64,000 nt of DNA from CAWBAT01 sp046331665 (GTDB lineage Bacteria > Acidobacteriota > Terriglobia > Versatilivoradales > Versatilivoraceae), in assembly GCA_046331665.1 (NCBI GenBank), contig JAXLQK010000015.1, positions 84,851 through 148,850 on the forward strand, read 5' to 3'. Positions within the stretch are counted from its first letter, which is position 1. The number at the start of each line of letters is the position of its first letter. Shown one piece after another: positions 10,371 to 20,228 of this stretch. A program made the position numbers and the translations under genes. Below the pieces are notes generated by a model. That model was not told the origin of the DNA. It made no database searches and worked only from the letters and a program-made list of their open reading frames with translations.

Positions 10371-10432
10371 CCATCTCGGTGACTGTAACTAGGACGCAAC
10401 TTCAGAAGAATAACTCGTCGAGAGGATTCTGC

Positions 10433-10815
10433 ATGGCTCTCATCAACTGCCCGGAATGTAATGCCCAGGTTTCAGATGCTGCTCCCGCTTGCATCAAATG
10501 CGGCTTCCCGTTTGCAAAAGCTGCTGAAATAAATCCACGCCCATCAGCACCCTGGACCCCGGTGCGACGGGACGGCGTCTCCCAGAAAGCAATGAAAGGT
10601 CGAGGAAACTTGCGCATGCCGGGGCCGATTACATGCGCGGCTATATCCGGTTCTTCCAGGATGGCCTCATGCTCTATGGTGCTGCCATCGTCATGGAGAA
10701 TCCCGGGCCCGGTCCTTTTCCTCCCATGACCCGTTCGTGGGGCTCTGATGACCACCGGCACAAATGGTCGGTAGAGGGGGATCGCGTCAGGATTGTTTCC
10801 CGGAGCGGCTTGTGA
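10433..10815 (+). pseudogene. Zinc-ribbon protein, frameshifted
   Basis: ATG 10433 opens a zinc ribbon: CPEC at residues 6-9 and CIKC at 20-23 (MALINCPECNAQVSDAAPAC), a typical four-Cys metal site. The frame then shifts near 10620; another frame at 10633-10815 gives a plausible domain end (RGYIRFFQDGLMLYGAAIV, then KWSVEGDRVRIVS). Further coding-like sequence in a third frame (QKLDGKRLDWEGGYNQLF) continues to about 10926. This is one of three genes within 2 kb with zinc-ribbon heads and different tails. Function unknown. Confidence 0.5.
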
Positions 10816-10926
10816 GTTATGCAAAAGCTGGACGGTAAGCGCCTGGATTGGGAAGGTGGCTACAACCAGTTATTTGATTTTACGAGTTTGAGTGGCCGGA
10901 CTCCTGATCTGTCAAATCTATCCTGT

Positions 10927-11462
10927 TAACAGCCGGTGGAATACAAGATGCCGTCACATCCGACATGGGGCAGATTTCAACCCATATACACCAAAACAAG
11001 ATTTTGATTGAGGGATCATTTAGAGAATGACCTGAAGCCGATGCCTCGACCGGCTTTGTGATTAAGGAGAAGAGCCAGGATAATGGCATTGATCAATCGA
11101 GACCAAACTGGAGGTTAGACTTTTGAGAAAATTTTGCATGCTAGCCCCTCTTCTTTATTGGCAATGCACGGTGTCACATTCTCTGAGGACAACGCTGACA
11201 TGTGGCATGAGAAGAGTGAGACGGATCCGTAACGGATAGTAAAAGGTCTACATGTATCGAATCGCCGATCGCGAAATTCTGAGCCTGTAATCTCGTTAAC
11301 CAGAGCTGCCTAGATTGTCATAGGCTGTGAGAACGGGCATAGCTTTGCCTTTCAAATAAACAAACCTCCCTTGACGTCACAAAACGATAAGGTCTCGGCA
11401 ACCACGATTCGGCAGCTTCAAGCCCGTTACCACCAACTTCGACTCCCGAGCTGGAGGGACAA
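10927..11462. other. No clear gene; possibly decayed coding sequence
   Basis: Short frames such as ASTGFVIKEKSQDNGID around 11038-11090 and a leader-like LRKFCMLAPLLYW at about 11122 hint at broken genes, but nothing can be joined into a recognisable protein. No repeats or RNA genes seen. Confidence 0.4.
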
Positions 11463-11666
11463 ATGCTGCGGATGCCCCGACAAATCGATCCGATTAACTT
11501 TGCGGCTGGCCTGACCCAGGTCGACAAGGCTTTTCTCCGCTACACGCCTAAGCAGGGGCTCGAAGTAACGCCGGAATTTACTGTGACCGGTGTGAAGAAT
11601 CACTTCGCCAAACATTGCGCGGCCTGTGGATGGGACTATGCGAAGGCTGTCCGCGAAGTGCAGTGA
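11463..11666 (+). CDS. Small hypothetical protein
   Basis: 67 residues. GGAGGG at 11453-11458 precedes ATG 11463 with good spacing. The product has one CAACGW motif near the C-terminus (HFAKHCAACGWDYAKAV) and no signal peptide. The Cys pair plus the zinc-ribbon neighbours might hint at metal binding, but two Cys alone prove nothing. It could be a remnant of a longer gene. Confidence 0.35.
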   Translation: MLRMPRQIDPINFAAGLTQVDKAFLRYTPKQGLEVTPEFTVTGVKNHFAKHCAACGWDYAKAVREVQ

Positions 11667-11732
11667 GACTTCAACTTGATAAAGGGGTGCGAGGAAGTGG
11701 CCAGTTAATCATCCAGCCAGCAAGTGAAAGTC

Positions 11733-11869
11733 CTAGCAGGTTGCTGAAAAATTCCCTTGTAGCGGCGCTCTGTGAGCGTCGTCGTTTAGCAAGTGATTGA
11801 ATTTCGGCGGTCATAGACCGCCGCCATACCCCGCTCTTTGGTCGACCGAGTTCTTCAGCAACCTCCTAG
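11733..11869. mobile_element. MITE-like 137-bp element with terminal inverted repeats
   Basis: The ends are 22-bp inverted repeats (11733-11754 and 11848-11869; core AGGTTGCTGAA) with three mismatches, and the outermost four bases at both sides read CTAG. Inside are two hairpins of the window-wide palindromic family (11764-11780 and 11806-11822). There is no coding capacity, as expected of a non-autonomous insertion. CTAG could be target duplication or part of the end. The right end abuts the start of the next zinc-ribbon gene (ATG 11883) and so supplies its 5' region. Confidence 0.55.
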
Positions 11870-11882
11870 TCATGGAGAAACT

Positions 11883-12456
11883 ATGTTTTGCAACTATTGC
11901 GGTAAACCCAACCCGACGGTGCTGCCTTCTGTAGCTTTTGTGGAAAAGGCATTGGACAAGCATCATCGGCGAATCTCTTCCTCGAGCCAGCGAAAGTTTA
12001 AGGCCGGCGCCGGAGCGACTTCCAGCCCCTCCACAGATTGTCGATACGGCATCTGCAATTGCCAGCGGTGGGACCCTCACTCAAAACGCACGGGCGGAGT
12101 TTGTCGCTGGACTTACCAGTGAGGTACGGCGCAAAATTGAAGAAAAGCCTTACATTTGGGCTGGTGTCACTTTCATCGCCGCCGTGGTGGTGTTGGCAGG
12201 AATAAACAAGGTCCTGGCGTTGGTAGTGGCCGTCGTCGGAGCTGTCATTGTTTTTACCTTGGTAAAGAACTCCCTGGAAAGGCAGTATCTGCATCCCATT
12301 GCGACCTACAGCGACCAAATGCTGGTCACTCGCTACAATGAAATGAAAGCGGACCGCCGAGCGGCGGGCACACGCGCTGCCATTTGGTGGGCCGTGATTC
12401 TGATCATTGGAGTCATCTTATTTCTCCTTTGGGCCTCCGCTCATAGGCCCTCTTGA
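11883..12456 (+). pseudogene. Zinc-ribbon membrane protein, frameshifted
   Basis: Begins MFCNYCGKPNP at ATG 11883. A one- or two-base slip near 11917 hides the second half of the zinc ribbon, which reads DGAAFCSFCGKGIGQASS in the next frame. Another slip near 12000 moves to the frame ending at 12456. That part has two hydrophobic segments (WAGVTFIAAVVVLAGI plus LALVVAVVGAVIVFTLV, and AAIWWAVILIIGVILFLLW), so the protein is a zinc-ribbon head on a membrane tail. The rebuilt product is about 190 residues. The head is almost the same as that of the gene at 12504. Function unknown. Confidence 0.65.
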
Positions 12457-12503
12457 CTGCCTCATAACGGGGTTTCCGGCTGAATGGGCTGAGAGGAGGA
12501 AAA

Positions 12504-13693
12504 TTGTTTTGTAATTACTGTGGCGCCCCTAATCCGGACGATGCCTCATTTTGCAATCGTTGTGGGAAAGCCGTTATCAAGCCCCCAGCCACGGAATCCG
12601 AACCCCCCGAATCTTCCCAAAAAGCGGCCACACCGGCTCCGCAGGAAACTGCACCCGTGGCTGCAACTAGACAGCCCCCTGCAACTTCAGGGTCTCCCGA
12701 AAGAGCCCGCCTTCTCCTGGGCCACTCGCTTACGATTGATTCTTTGGCGTTCAGCCCCGATGGGCGCTGGCTGGCATCGGCCAGTATCGACAAGACCGCT
12801 CGCCTCTGGGATACTTTCCAGGGGCAAGAGCTGAGAAGCTTTACCGCACCCTTGAACTTTGTTGCGGCTGAGTTCAGTCCGGATGGGCACTGGCTGGCTT
12901 TGGCCGCCACCAGCGAATCCTCATCCGACAGGCCTACCCCGCTCAAGAACTCCATTACGTTGTGGGATTCGACGGCCCCAAGCGTCATTCGCAGTCTGGC
13001 GGGGCACGAAGGACCTGTCTATTTTGTCAAGTTCAGTCCCGATGGGCGCTGGTTGCTTCCACCAATGGATCCTCGCGCATTTATCTCTGGGACGTCGCCG
13101 GAGGACAAGATCACCAAGGTCTTCAAGCATGGCTGGCTCCGTTCCAAGATGCTCGGCGGGACGAGGGAGCTTCCGAAGCTTTCAGTCCCGACAGCCGATC
13201 TTTGCCACCAGAGCCTGGCCCGTGACGCTGTGGGATGTTGCGACGGACAAGAAGCACAAATGCTTGGGCAGGAGACTCCGCTAGTCACGTGACGATGTAC
13301 ATTGGCTTTACCCCCGATGGCCGATCATTAGTAGAAGCCAGTGGCAGCGGCAAAATCCGGATCTGGGATATTGCGAGCGGGACTGAAGCCCGGGTGCTAC
13401 ACTCTCCCCCGAAGCAGAGCGGTGTCACTTACGTCCTCCGCTGCGCGGCGCTCAGCCCGGATGGGAAATTCCTGGCGGTTTCGACTTATTCGAGTGCGGA
13501 ACCCTCTGAAACAAGGAACCGGGTAATGCTTTGGGACGTAACAGCGGGTCGTCCTCTGGGCGGGGTTGTCGCCGATTCTCTGGCACTGGCATTCTCTCCG
13601 GATGGTCAATGGCTCGCCCTCGGACACATACAATACGGAGGGGGTCAGATACGGATTTACCGAACATCCGAATTGCGATCGGCTCAGTCGTAG
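12504..13693 (+). pseudogene. Zinc-ribbon/WD40 repeat protein, frameshifted
   Basis: TTG 12504 is chosen as start because GAGGAGGA lies at 12493-12500 and the product then begins with a zinc ribbon (FCNYCGAPNPDDASFCNRCG, four Cys). A Pro/Ala-rich linker (about residues 30-70) leads into WD40-like blades, recognised by FSPDGRWLASAS...ARLWD, FSPDGHWLALA...ITLWD and FSPDGRWL. The frame breaks near 13055; the next blade (STNGSSRIYLWDVAGG) and the one after lie in other frames, and the original type resumes at about 13290-13693 with FTPDGRSLVEASGSGKIRIWD and FSPDGQWLALG. About six blades can be counted, fitting one beta-propeller. WD40 propellers are binding scaffolds; the partner is unknown. Confidence 0.7.
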
Positions 13694-13733
13694 CCGGGGC
13701 CGTTGGTCCCGACACTAGGGCCAGGTGCACGGC

Positions 13734-13815
13734 TGATTCTGTAGACGCAGTCTGTGACCACCGAATTGCAATGAATTAGGAATCGCCGACGCTCATAGAG
13801 CGCCGCTACAACAGC
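13734..13815. repeat. Degenerate copy of the palindromic repeat unit
   Basis: Follows the order of the 94-bp unit at 19985-20200: a weathered TGTAG..GACCACCGAATT hairpin half, then CGACGCTC-ATA-GAGCGCCG followed by CTACAACAG. The stretch 13816-14056 shows no gene and no further clear repeat. Confidence 0.6.
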
Positions 13816-14056
13816 CTTACTGGAAAAATACTCCCAAAATTGCGAAGACCAAAAGTCTCATTTGGACAGGCTTAGCCAACGACCGGCTACACGGCGAATG
13901 CCGTTTACGGATTCTGGTGGAACGCACGATCCTCGCACCTCCAGAGGAGCGCGCGGAGAGCCCTCGCTCCACCGTAGGTCCAAACATTTAGAGAGCGGTC
14001 GCCGCATCTGCCTCTGCGACATGGATATTTACAGGGACACACCTTCAATCTGAGGA

Positions 14057-14318
14057 GATCCCCCAGAGGGGATCAACTTGAGTAGCCAGGGGTTGCGCGC
14101 CAGCGCAACCCCTGGAATTGACGCCAACCCGACCTGACCCTGAAGGGGTCGATTGGAATGGTGTCTATCCATTCAACCCCTTGGGGGGTTGATTCGGGGA
14201 CCAAGAATTTACGAGGCAGCGAAAGGAAAGTCCGAAGAAACTTGAGTCTGCTAAAGTGGGCTTGCTCGACAGGATGCCAGCAAGCTGGCATCGGAAGAAA
14301 GCGGGAGCAAGCTCCCGC
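14057..14318. repeat. Cluster of six hairpins
   Basis: Six successive near-perfect inverted repeats with 4-5 base loops: GATCCCC/GGGGATC (14057-14074), CCAGGGGTTGCGC/GCGCAACCCCTGG (14086-14115), GACCC/GGGTC (14136-14150), TCAACCCC/GGGGTTGA (14173-14192), GATGCCAG/CTGGCATC (14273-14292), GCGGGAG/CTCCCGC (14301-14318). The last two share the loop CAAG. They lie just upstream of the small exported protein gene at 14412. No single one has a terminator-like T-run. Confidence 0.75.
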
Positions 14319-14411
14319 ACTCCATAAGAAGCAACAATGTCTTATCGAATGCTTCATGAAAGGCAATAGCAGCATCTAACCTAGGAGAGAAAGTCTTTAC
14401 GAGGAGGCGCC

Positions 14412-14859
14412 ATGTTCAAGGCATTACCGACGGTCTTCGCTGTGCTGCTCAAGGGTACCTTGATCGTGTCAACGCTTCAGGCTATGGAGATTGAGAAGTT
14501 CGACAAGATGGCGTTGCCAGACCAGAAGGAATACTTCCTCGAGCTATTAGACGGCGCTCAAAAAGTTCTGCGGGACGAGGGACATGGTGATCTGGCCGAA
14601 AAGGTGGCCAAGCTTTTTACGACTAACGCTCCGGGAAGCAACATCTCGATTGGGACGTCACAGTTTTTCATTGCTTTGGCAAAGGCACGCGTAGCAGATC
14701 TGGAACGGCTCAAGAAAACCAACAGCGTCAAGACTCGAAGTTGAACATGCGATGATTTTGACTCTGAAGAAGAATGGCATCGAACTACCCAAAACCTTCA
14801 TGAGTGTGATGAACGACTTCAAGCCCAAACATCCTTCGAGAGAGGAAAAGATGCAATGA
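14412..14859 (+). CDS. Small exported protein of a tandem pair, one frameshift
   Basis: GAGGAGG precedes ATG 14412. The signal peptide ends about residue 24 (STLQA-M). The mature part starts EIEKFDKMALPDQKEYFLEL and is mostly helical. The uninterrupted frame ends at 14744, but a slip near 14725 restores a C-terminus (LEVEHAMILTLKKNGIELPK, then FKPKHPSREEK) that ends at TGA 14857-14859. This TGA overlaps the ATG (14856) of the next gene as ATGA, and the next gene has the same C-terminal motif, so the slip is probably an error or very recent. Full length is about 148 residues. I recognise no family. Confidence 0.65.
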
Positions 14860-15323
14860 ACTGCCAGGAATACCATCGCTGCAAAGTGCTCCTTTCACTG
14901 GTTGCGATTGCAGTCATTGCAGTGTTCACCATGCCGCTAATAGTCGCAGCCATGGAGATATGGAAATTCGACAAAATGACAGGTCCGGATCAGGATGAAT
15001 ACATTCTCATTCTGGTGCAGGTTCGCAAAAGTTCTTAAAAGATGCAGGGCGTCCGGATGACGCAGCAAAGATTCACAAACTTTTCACGACCAATGCTGAG
15101 AATGGCATCTCGATTGGTATGAACAAATTTATGATGTATTTAGCCCTTGTCCGAAAGACTGACGCAGATCGACTTTACCGAAAATCCAGGTGCGACCCGC
15201 TTGGAAGCAGAACATGTAATGTATATCATGCTCAAACATGAGGATATCGTATTACCAAAGAACTTTATGACCGTGGGCAAGGATTTCAAGCCGAAGCATC
15301 CACCAAAAGAAGAGAAGAAATGA
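14856..15323 (+). pseudogene. Second copy of the small exported protein, frameshifted
   Basis: The start overlaps the stop of the first copy (ATGA at 14856-14859). It has a signal peptide and the same EI.KFDKM..PDQ.EY motif after cleavage. The frame slips near 15018; the continuation reads QKFLKDAGRPDDAAKIHKLF, then a GISIG motif as in copy 1 (SNISIGTSQF), slips again near 15190 and ends with LEAEHVMYIMLKHEDIVLPK and FKPKHPPKEEKK at TGA 15321-15323. Length restored is about 155 residues. Similarity to copy 1 runs over the full mature length, so this is a tandem duplication. Function unknown. Confidence 0.65.
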
Positions 15324-15674
15324 TTGCAGAGGTCTTATGAGTTGCCCGCTTTGGTGAAGCCAGCTTGCTGGCGGTAAGCTGCGACTATCTGGCGGGCCAA
15401 ATATGAGGGATAAGGTCCCCCTTCAACGACTGACTACCCAGCCTCAGGCATGAAGCGCAGCAAGCTGCCGCTGTCGGTAGAGTCAGAGCTGAAAGCGTGA
15501 GCAAGCTCCCGGCACTCCAAATGAAGGCTGCGAACAAACTCACTCGCCAGGCCCTTGGCGATCTTGGCGTCCTTAGCGGTTCCTGGTTCCGGGTCTTGAC
15601 AATACGAGTGTGCTCGCTCCATTGGGTGGCTGTGCTTTCCTACATGGAGTTGCAATCCAAAACATCAGATGTCT
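15324..15674. repeat. Intergenic stretch with AGCAAGCT-type hairpins
   Basis: No gene seen. It carries short palindromes built on AGCAAGCT or its reverse complement AGCTTGCT: GCCAGCTTGCTGGC near 15358, GCAGCAAGCTGC near 15458 and GAGCAAGCTC near 15499. The last is followed by GGCACTCC, like the copy at 14301-14325. They appear to be one small dispersed hairpin family. Confidence 0.5.
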
Positions 15675-16256
15675 CTACAAGCTGATCGCTGTCCCCAACG
15701 CCTCTAAAAATTTCGCCAGCCAGGCAGGATGGGCCGGCCAAGCCGGCGCGGTAATCAAATTCTCATCCTTTATGGCTTGATCGAGGGAAATATTCATATA
15801 TTGCCCTCCCGCCCGATCAATCTCAGGAGCCACTGCCGGATAGGCACTGACTTGTTTTCCTTCGACGACGCCGGCTGCCGTCAAAATCTGGGCGCCATGA
15901 CAAATTGAGGCAATCGGTTTCTTCGCCCTGGCGAAGTGTTGCACAACCTCCAATACCTTAGGATTCAGCCGCAAATATTCAGGGGCTCTTCCTCCCGGAA
16001 TCATCAACGCATCATAGCTTTCTAGATTGATCTCATCAAAGGTGGCATTGAGCGCAAACTGGTGTCCGGGTTTTTCGCTGTAGGTTTGATCTCCTTCGAA
16101 ATCATGGATCGCGGTTCGAACCTTTTCTCCCGTTTTCTTGCCCGGGCAGACGGCGTGGACCTGGTGTCCGATCATCAACAGAGCTTGAAACGGAACCATC
16201 ACTTCGTAGTCCTCCACATAATCCCCTACCAGCATTAAAATGAGTTTTTGGGACAT
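15675..16256 (-). CDS. DJ-1/PfpI family protein
   Basis: 193 residues, the usual length. The DJ-1/PfpI family includes deglycase/glyoxalase-like enzymes and so-called intracellular protease I. The nucleophile elbow is clear: SICHGAQ with Cys119 followed by His120. An early acidic loop (GDYVEDYE) supplies the Glu that often tunes the Cys, and MIPGGRAPEYLR lines the site. The protein is cytoplasmic (no signal). It is most like the YhbO/PfpI branch, with a stress or detoxification role; the exact reaction cannot be assigned from sequence. It lies 68 bases downstream of the glucosidase gene on the same strand. Confidence 0.9.
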   Translation of the reverse strand: MSQKLILMLVGDYVEDYEVMVPFQALLMIGHQVHAVCPGKKTGEKVRTAIHDFEGDQTYSEKPGHQFALNATFDEINLESYDALMIPGGRAPEYLRLNPKVLEVVQHFARAKKPIASICHGAQILTAAGVVEGKQVSAYPAVAPEIDRAGGQYMNISLDQAIKDENLITAPAWPAHPAWLAKFLEALGTAISL

Positions 16257-16324
16257 AAAGAATTCCTCTTCGGGAAATTTTGAATCACTTCACAACACCC
16301 CCGCACCTTCCAATGTGTTCCGGC

Positions 16325-18977
16325 TCACTCACCGCTTTGTTGCAGGAGTTTGGTCACCAAAGCCGTCCACCCGGTTTGATGATTAGCCCCCAACCCTGCC
16401 CCGTTGTCGCCGTGAAAATATTCATAAAACAAGACCAGGTCCTTCCAGTGCGGATCAGTCCGGAACTTTTCAACACCTCCATGAACCGGCCGGGAGCCAT
16501 CTTCTCCGCGAAGGAAGAGGCGGTTCAGCCGATGGGAAATCTCGGCGGCTACTTCCCAGAGCGTCCTCATCTTTCCCGAGCCCGTGGGACACTCAACTTT
16601 ATACTCGTTGCCCAGATAGTGGTGGAATTTCTGCAGGGACTCAATCAAGAGATAATTAACTGGAAACCAGACGGGGCCCCGCCAATTCGAGTTTCCTCCA
16701 AATAACATCGAGGTGGACTCGGCAGGCTCATAGTCGACCCGGTGCACATGCCCGTCGAGATGGAGCATATACGGCTGGTCCCGATGAAAACGGGAGAGGG
16801 CTCGAATGCCGTAGGGAGAGAAACTCATTCTCATCCAGCATCACCTTCAAAATGCGGCGCAGCCGTTCTCGGCCAACAATCGAGAGCAGGCGCCGCTCAC
16901 CTACGCCGGGCCGGCGCATCGACGCCAGGTTGGTCGTCAAATCTCGGCGATAAGTAGTAAACCACTCCAGACGCCGCTTGAAGCCGGGAAGGCGGTTCAA
17001 CATTTCGGGCTCCAAGGTTTCGACGGCAAACAGAGGAATCAATCCAACCATGGAGCGAACCTTGAGCGGGCAATTGTTCCCTTCGGAAAGGTGGAGCACA
17101 TCATAAAAGAAGCCATCGTCTTCATCCCACATTTCAATGCCATCCTGTCCGCGATGGTTCATGGCGTATGCGATGTAGACGAAGTGTTCCCAAAACTTGC
17201 TGGCCACATCCTCATAGGCGCTGTCTTCGTGGGCCAGTTCCATGGCGATAGCCAGCAGATTCAGGGCATACATGGCCATCCACCCGGTGCAGTCTGATTG
17301 TTCGATATGCCCCCCTGTCGGCAATGGCGCACTCCGATCAAAGACTCCGATATTGTCGAGCCCCAGAAATCCGCCTTGAAAAATGTTTTTTCCTTCGGCG
17401 TCCTTCCGATTCACCCACCAGGTAAAATTCAGCAACAGCTTCTGAAAAATTCGCTCCAGAAACTGCAGATCCCCTTTCCCTTTCCTTTTTTTTTCCACTT
17501 TGTAAACGCGCCATGCAGCCCAGGCATGGACGGGCGGGTTCACATCGCTGAAAGTCCATTCGTAAGCAGGGATCTGTCCATTGGGATGCATATACCATTC
17601 ACGCAACATTAAGATCAGCTGGTCCTTGGCGAATTCGGAATCCACCAGGGCCAACGGAACACAGTGGAAAGCCAGGTCCCAGGCTGCATACCACGGGTAC
17701 TCCCATTTGTCCGGCATGGAGATCACGTCGGCGTTGTAAAGGTGCGTCCACTCATGATTTCGCCCCTCCCAGCGTTCGGGCGGAGGAGAAGGTTGACCGT
17801 CGTCGCCTTTCAACCAGTCCGTGACCACATAGTGATAAAACTGTTTGGACCAGAGCAGCCCCGCAAATCCCTGGCGCATGACTTGGTTGGCGTCGTGGGA
17901 TAAGCCAGCCGGGATGACCGTCCGATAGAAGCTTTCGGCTTCCTCCTGGCGCAGGGCAAAGATTCGCTCAAAATCTTCGCCAAGCAAAGAGTTCTGGGGA
18001 AGCGAGAGATCCCGTGGAGAGAACCGAAGCCGCACAGTCACTGCCTCACCCGGCTTGAGGGACAAGGGGTAATAGGCTGCCACTTTCGTTCCCGTTTGAG
18101 ACGGATTGACGGCTTCCTTTACCCCGTTCACCACATAGTCATTGATTCCATCCTTGGTATAACCCGAGCCGTTCGATATCCCAAAGAGCCGGCGGCGGTT
18201 GGTTTCATTCTCAGTAAACAACAACTCCGGATACCCCTCACAGTAAAGGTAACGCTCTCCCATCGCCGGGTGACTGGCGAGCACGGCGGCGAGAGAAGAA
18301 CCAGCCAGTTTGGTGAGGGTGGGCTTGGGGTCCTCATGACTCCAACTCCAGGTGTTGCGAAACCACAAGGTGGGAAGCAGGCAAAGCGGCGCTGTCTCGG
18401 GGCCACGATTCCATGCCGTGATCCTGACGAGAATATCCTCGACGCCTCCTTTCGCATACTCGACAAACACGTCGAAATAACGGTTTTCATCAAAGATTCC
18501 TGTATCCATCAGCTCGAATTCAGGACTCTCCCGATCGCGACGCCTGTTTTCCTCGACGAGCCGAGAATAGGGAAAGGCCGCTTGAGGATACTTGTACAGA
18601 AATTTCATGTAGGAATGGGTGGGGGTGCTGTCGAGATAGAAGTAGCATTCCTTCACATCTTCCCCATGATTTCCTTCTGTCCCCGTCAGCCCGAATAGAC
18701 GCTCTTTGAGGATGGGGTCTTTCTGGTTCCAAAGGGCAAGCGCCAAACAGATATACTGGTGTCGATCACAAATTCCCGCCAACCCGTCTTCATTCCAGCG
18801 ATAAGCCCTCGAGCGGGCCTCATCGTGGGGAAAATAATTCCAGGCGTCTCCGCTGGCGCTGTAATCTTCCCGAACCGTCCCCCAAGCTCGTTCGCTAAGG
18901 TAAGGCCCCCAGCGCTTCCAGTGCTCCTTCCGTTCTTCAGAAGCCAATATTCGTTTTTCTTCTTCTGTCACCGGCAA
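16325..18977 (-). CDS. MGH1/GH63-like glucosidase, one frameshift
   Basis: About 883 residues when a single slip near 16835 is joined. The first frame (18977-16728) carries the (alpha/alpha)6-barrel body; after DENEFLS it should continue PYGIRALSRFHRDQPYM, which lies in the frame ending at 16325. The slip sits in a run of C (CTCTCCCTAC), where one missing base restores the frame, so an error is likely. Family features: WNRKDAEGKNIFQGGFLGLD, an acidic DWLKGDDGQPSPP segment, EPAESTSMLFGGNSNWRGPV and GWTALV near the C-terminus. These proteins are annotated as glucosidases of the mannosyl-oligosaccharide glucosidase type and act on alpha-glucosides, perhaps trehalose- or glycosylglycerate-like. 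No signal peptide, so cytoplasmic. Confidence 0.85.
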
Positions 18978-19069
18978 GTCTCCTTGGAATTCACTTCAGG
19001 TCCGAAGTCGATGGGGGAACTAAAGCAATGGAATGGGGCCTAAGCCGAAAGAAACACCAGCAGAAACAA

Positions 19070-19106
19070 GAAATCCTGAGGGAGTTACCAGTTCCCTCAG
19101 GATTTC
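19070..19106 (-). terminator. Rho-independent-like terminator after sodC
   Basis: Perfect 14-bp inverted repeat GAAATCCTGAGGGA / TCCCTCAGGATTTC with a 9-base loop. On the minus strand it is followed by TTGTTTCTG, moderately T-rich. It lies 80 bases beyond the end of the minus-strand sodC gene and before the glucosidase start, so it separates the two. Confidence 0.65.
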
Positions 19107-19185
19107 AAAGAACAACCCCGTAGTGGTTGTTTGCAATCATCGATTCCACCCGGAACCTCTTAAGCAATGCCGGGCCGGAATTCGC

Positions 19186-19713
19186 CTACTTGCCTTTCAT
19201 GATCACGCCGCAAGCAATGCGATTGCCGGCATTGCCTGTTGGGTCGGTGACATCATCGTCGGCCTTCTCGTGAATAATGATCGCCGTGCCCCCTTCGTGG
19301 AACAAGGAGTTGGTTCCCGAGGTTAAGGTCACGCGCTTGTTAAGAAGCATGATTTTTCCTTTGCCATTTTTCCCGACCGTGAAAGTTGGCAAATCTCCGG
19401 CATGCGGCCCGGATGGATTCTTCAATCCGTGTTTCATGCTTTGCGGGTTGAGATGCCCCCCAGCCGATTTGAAATCAGGGGGCTCGCATTTGCCTACGGT
19501 GTGAATATGGAAGGCATGCGGACCCGGCGGGAGGTTAAACACTTTGAGCGAAACATCCAGTCCATCGAGGGCTTGTTTGAAGGTGACTGTCCCTACCTTC
19601 TGGCCCTTGGCGTCGTGCAGTTCCGCCTTGGCCGACTTGGGGGCCTTCTCGGCGGCTGTCAGCGAACTGGCGAGAAACAAGAGAATTCCGATCGGGGTTA
19701 AATACCTGGTCAT
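19186..19713 (-). CDS. sodC: Periplasmic Cu/Zn superoxide dismutase
   Basis: 175 residues with a signal peptide (cleavage about after LTAA, residue 21). It converts superoxide to peroxide and oxygen in the periplasm. All metal ligands are visible: HAFHIH (His69, His71), GGHLNP (His87), MKHG (His95), GPHAGDLP (His104, Asp107) and IIIHEKADD (His149). Cys76 and Cys168 form the expected disulfide. It is followed by a strong hairpin at 19070-19106, so it is probably monocistronic. Confidence 0.95.
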   Translation of the reverse strand: MTRYLTPIGILLFLASSLTAAEKAPKSAKAELHDAKGQKVGTVTFKQALDGLDVSLKVFNLPPGPHAFHIHTVGKCEPPDFKSAGGHLNPQSMKHGLKNPSGPHAGDLPTFTVGKNGKGKIMLLNKRVTLTSGTNSLFHEGGTAIIIHEKADDDVTDPTGNAGNRIACGVIMKGK

Positions 19714-19984
19714 GCGTTCCCTCCTTTAGGGTGTCTGACGAAATGGTAAATATCTTCCTTCTGTAGGAGTCGAATCCTCATTGGTGGTTTCAAGCAACCC
19801 AGATTGCCAGACTGGGGCACATCGTTTCCGGGAAGAGCCCTCATTATTTACCTATCCTCGCGTGCGAGTCAAACAGGAACTGGCAATGCTGCAATTTCTC
19901 ATCCGGTTGATATCATTGCAGACGATTAATTGTCCACGCGAGACAAAAAACTCAGCCAAATCCCGAATGGTTTGTTCTATCATG

Positions 19985-20205
19985 CTACACCGGCGCTCAT
20001 AGAGCGCCGCTACAACAGCAGCTAATTCTGTAGCGGCGGTCTCTGACCGCCGAATCCCGAGCAGTTCGTTCTGTCACGCTGCACCGGCGCTCATAGAGCG
20101 CCGCTACAACAGCAACTAATTCTGTAGCGGCGGTCTGTGACCGCCGAATCCCGAGCAGTTCGTTCTGTCACGCTACACCGGCGCTCATGGAGCGCTGCTA
20201 CAATT
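19985..20205. repeat. Tandem array of a 94-bp palindromic unit
   Basis: CCGGCGCTC starts at 19990, 20084 and 20178, an exact 94-base period, giving two full units and one partial. Each unit holds two hairpins: GGCGCTC-ATA-GAGCGCC followed by GCTACA, then TGTAGC followed by GGCGGTC-T(G/C)T-GACCGCC and GAATCCCGAGCAGTTCGTTC. The two hairpins face each other through GCTACA/TGTAGC. The array runs into the 5' region of the MFS gene. Confidence 0.85.
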
Positions 20206-20228
20206 GGTTTTTGAGCAAACTGCTAAGG

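Noticed and set aside
19985..20205. CRISPR-like direct repeats
   Set aside because: The 94-base units are repeated over their whole length; there are no unique spacers, no cas gene, and each unit is palindromic inside.
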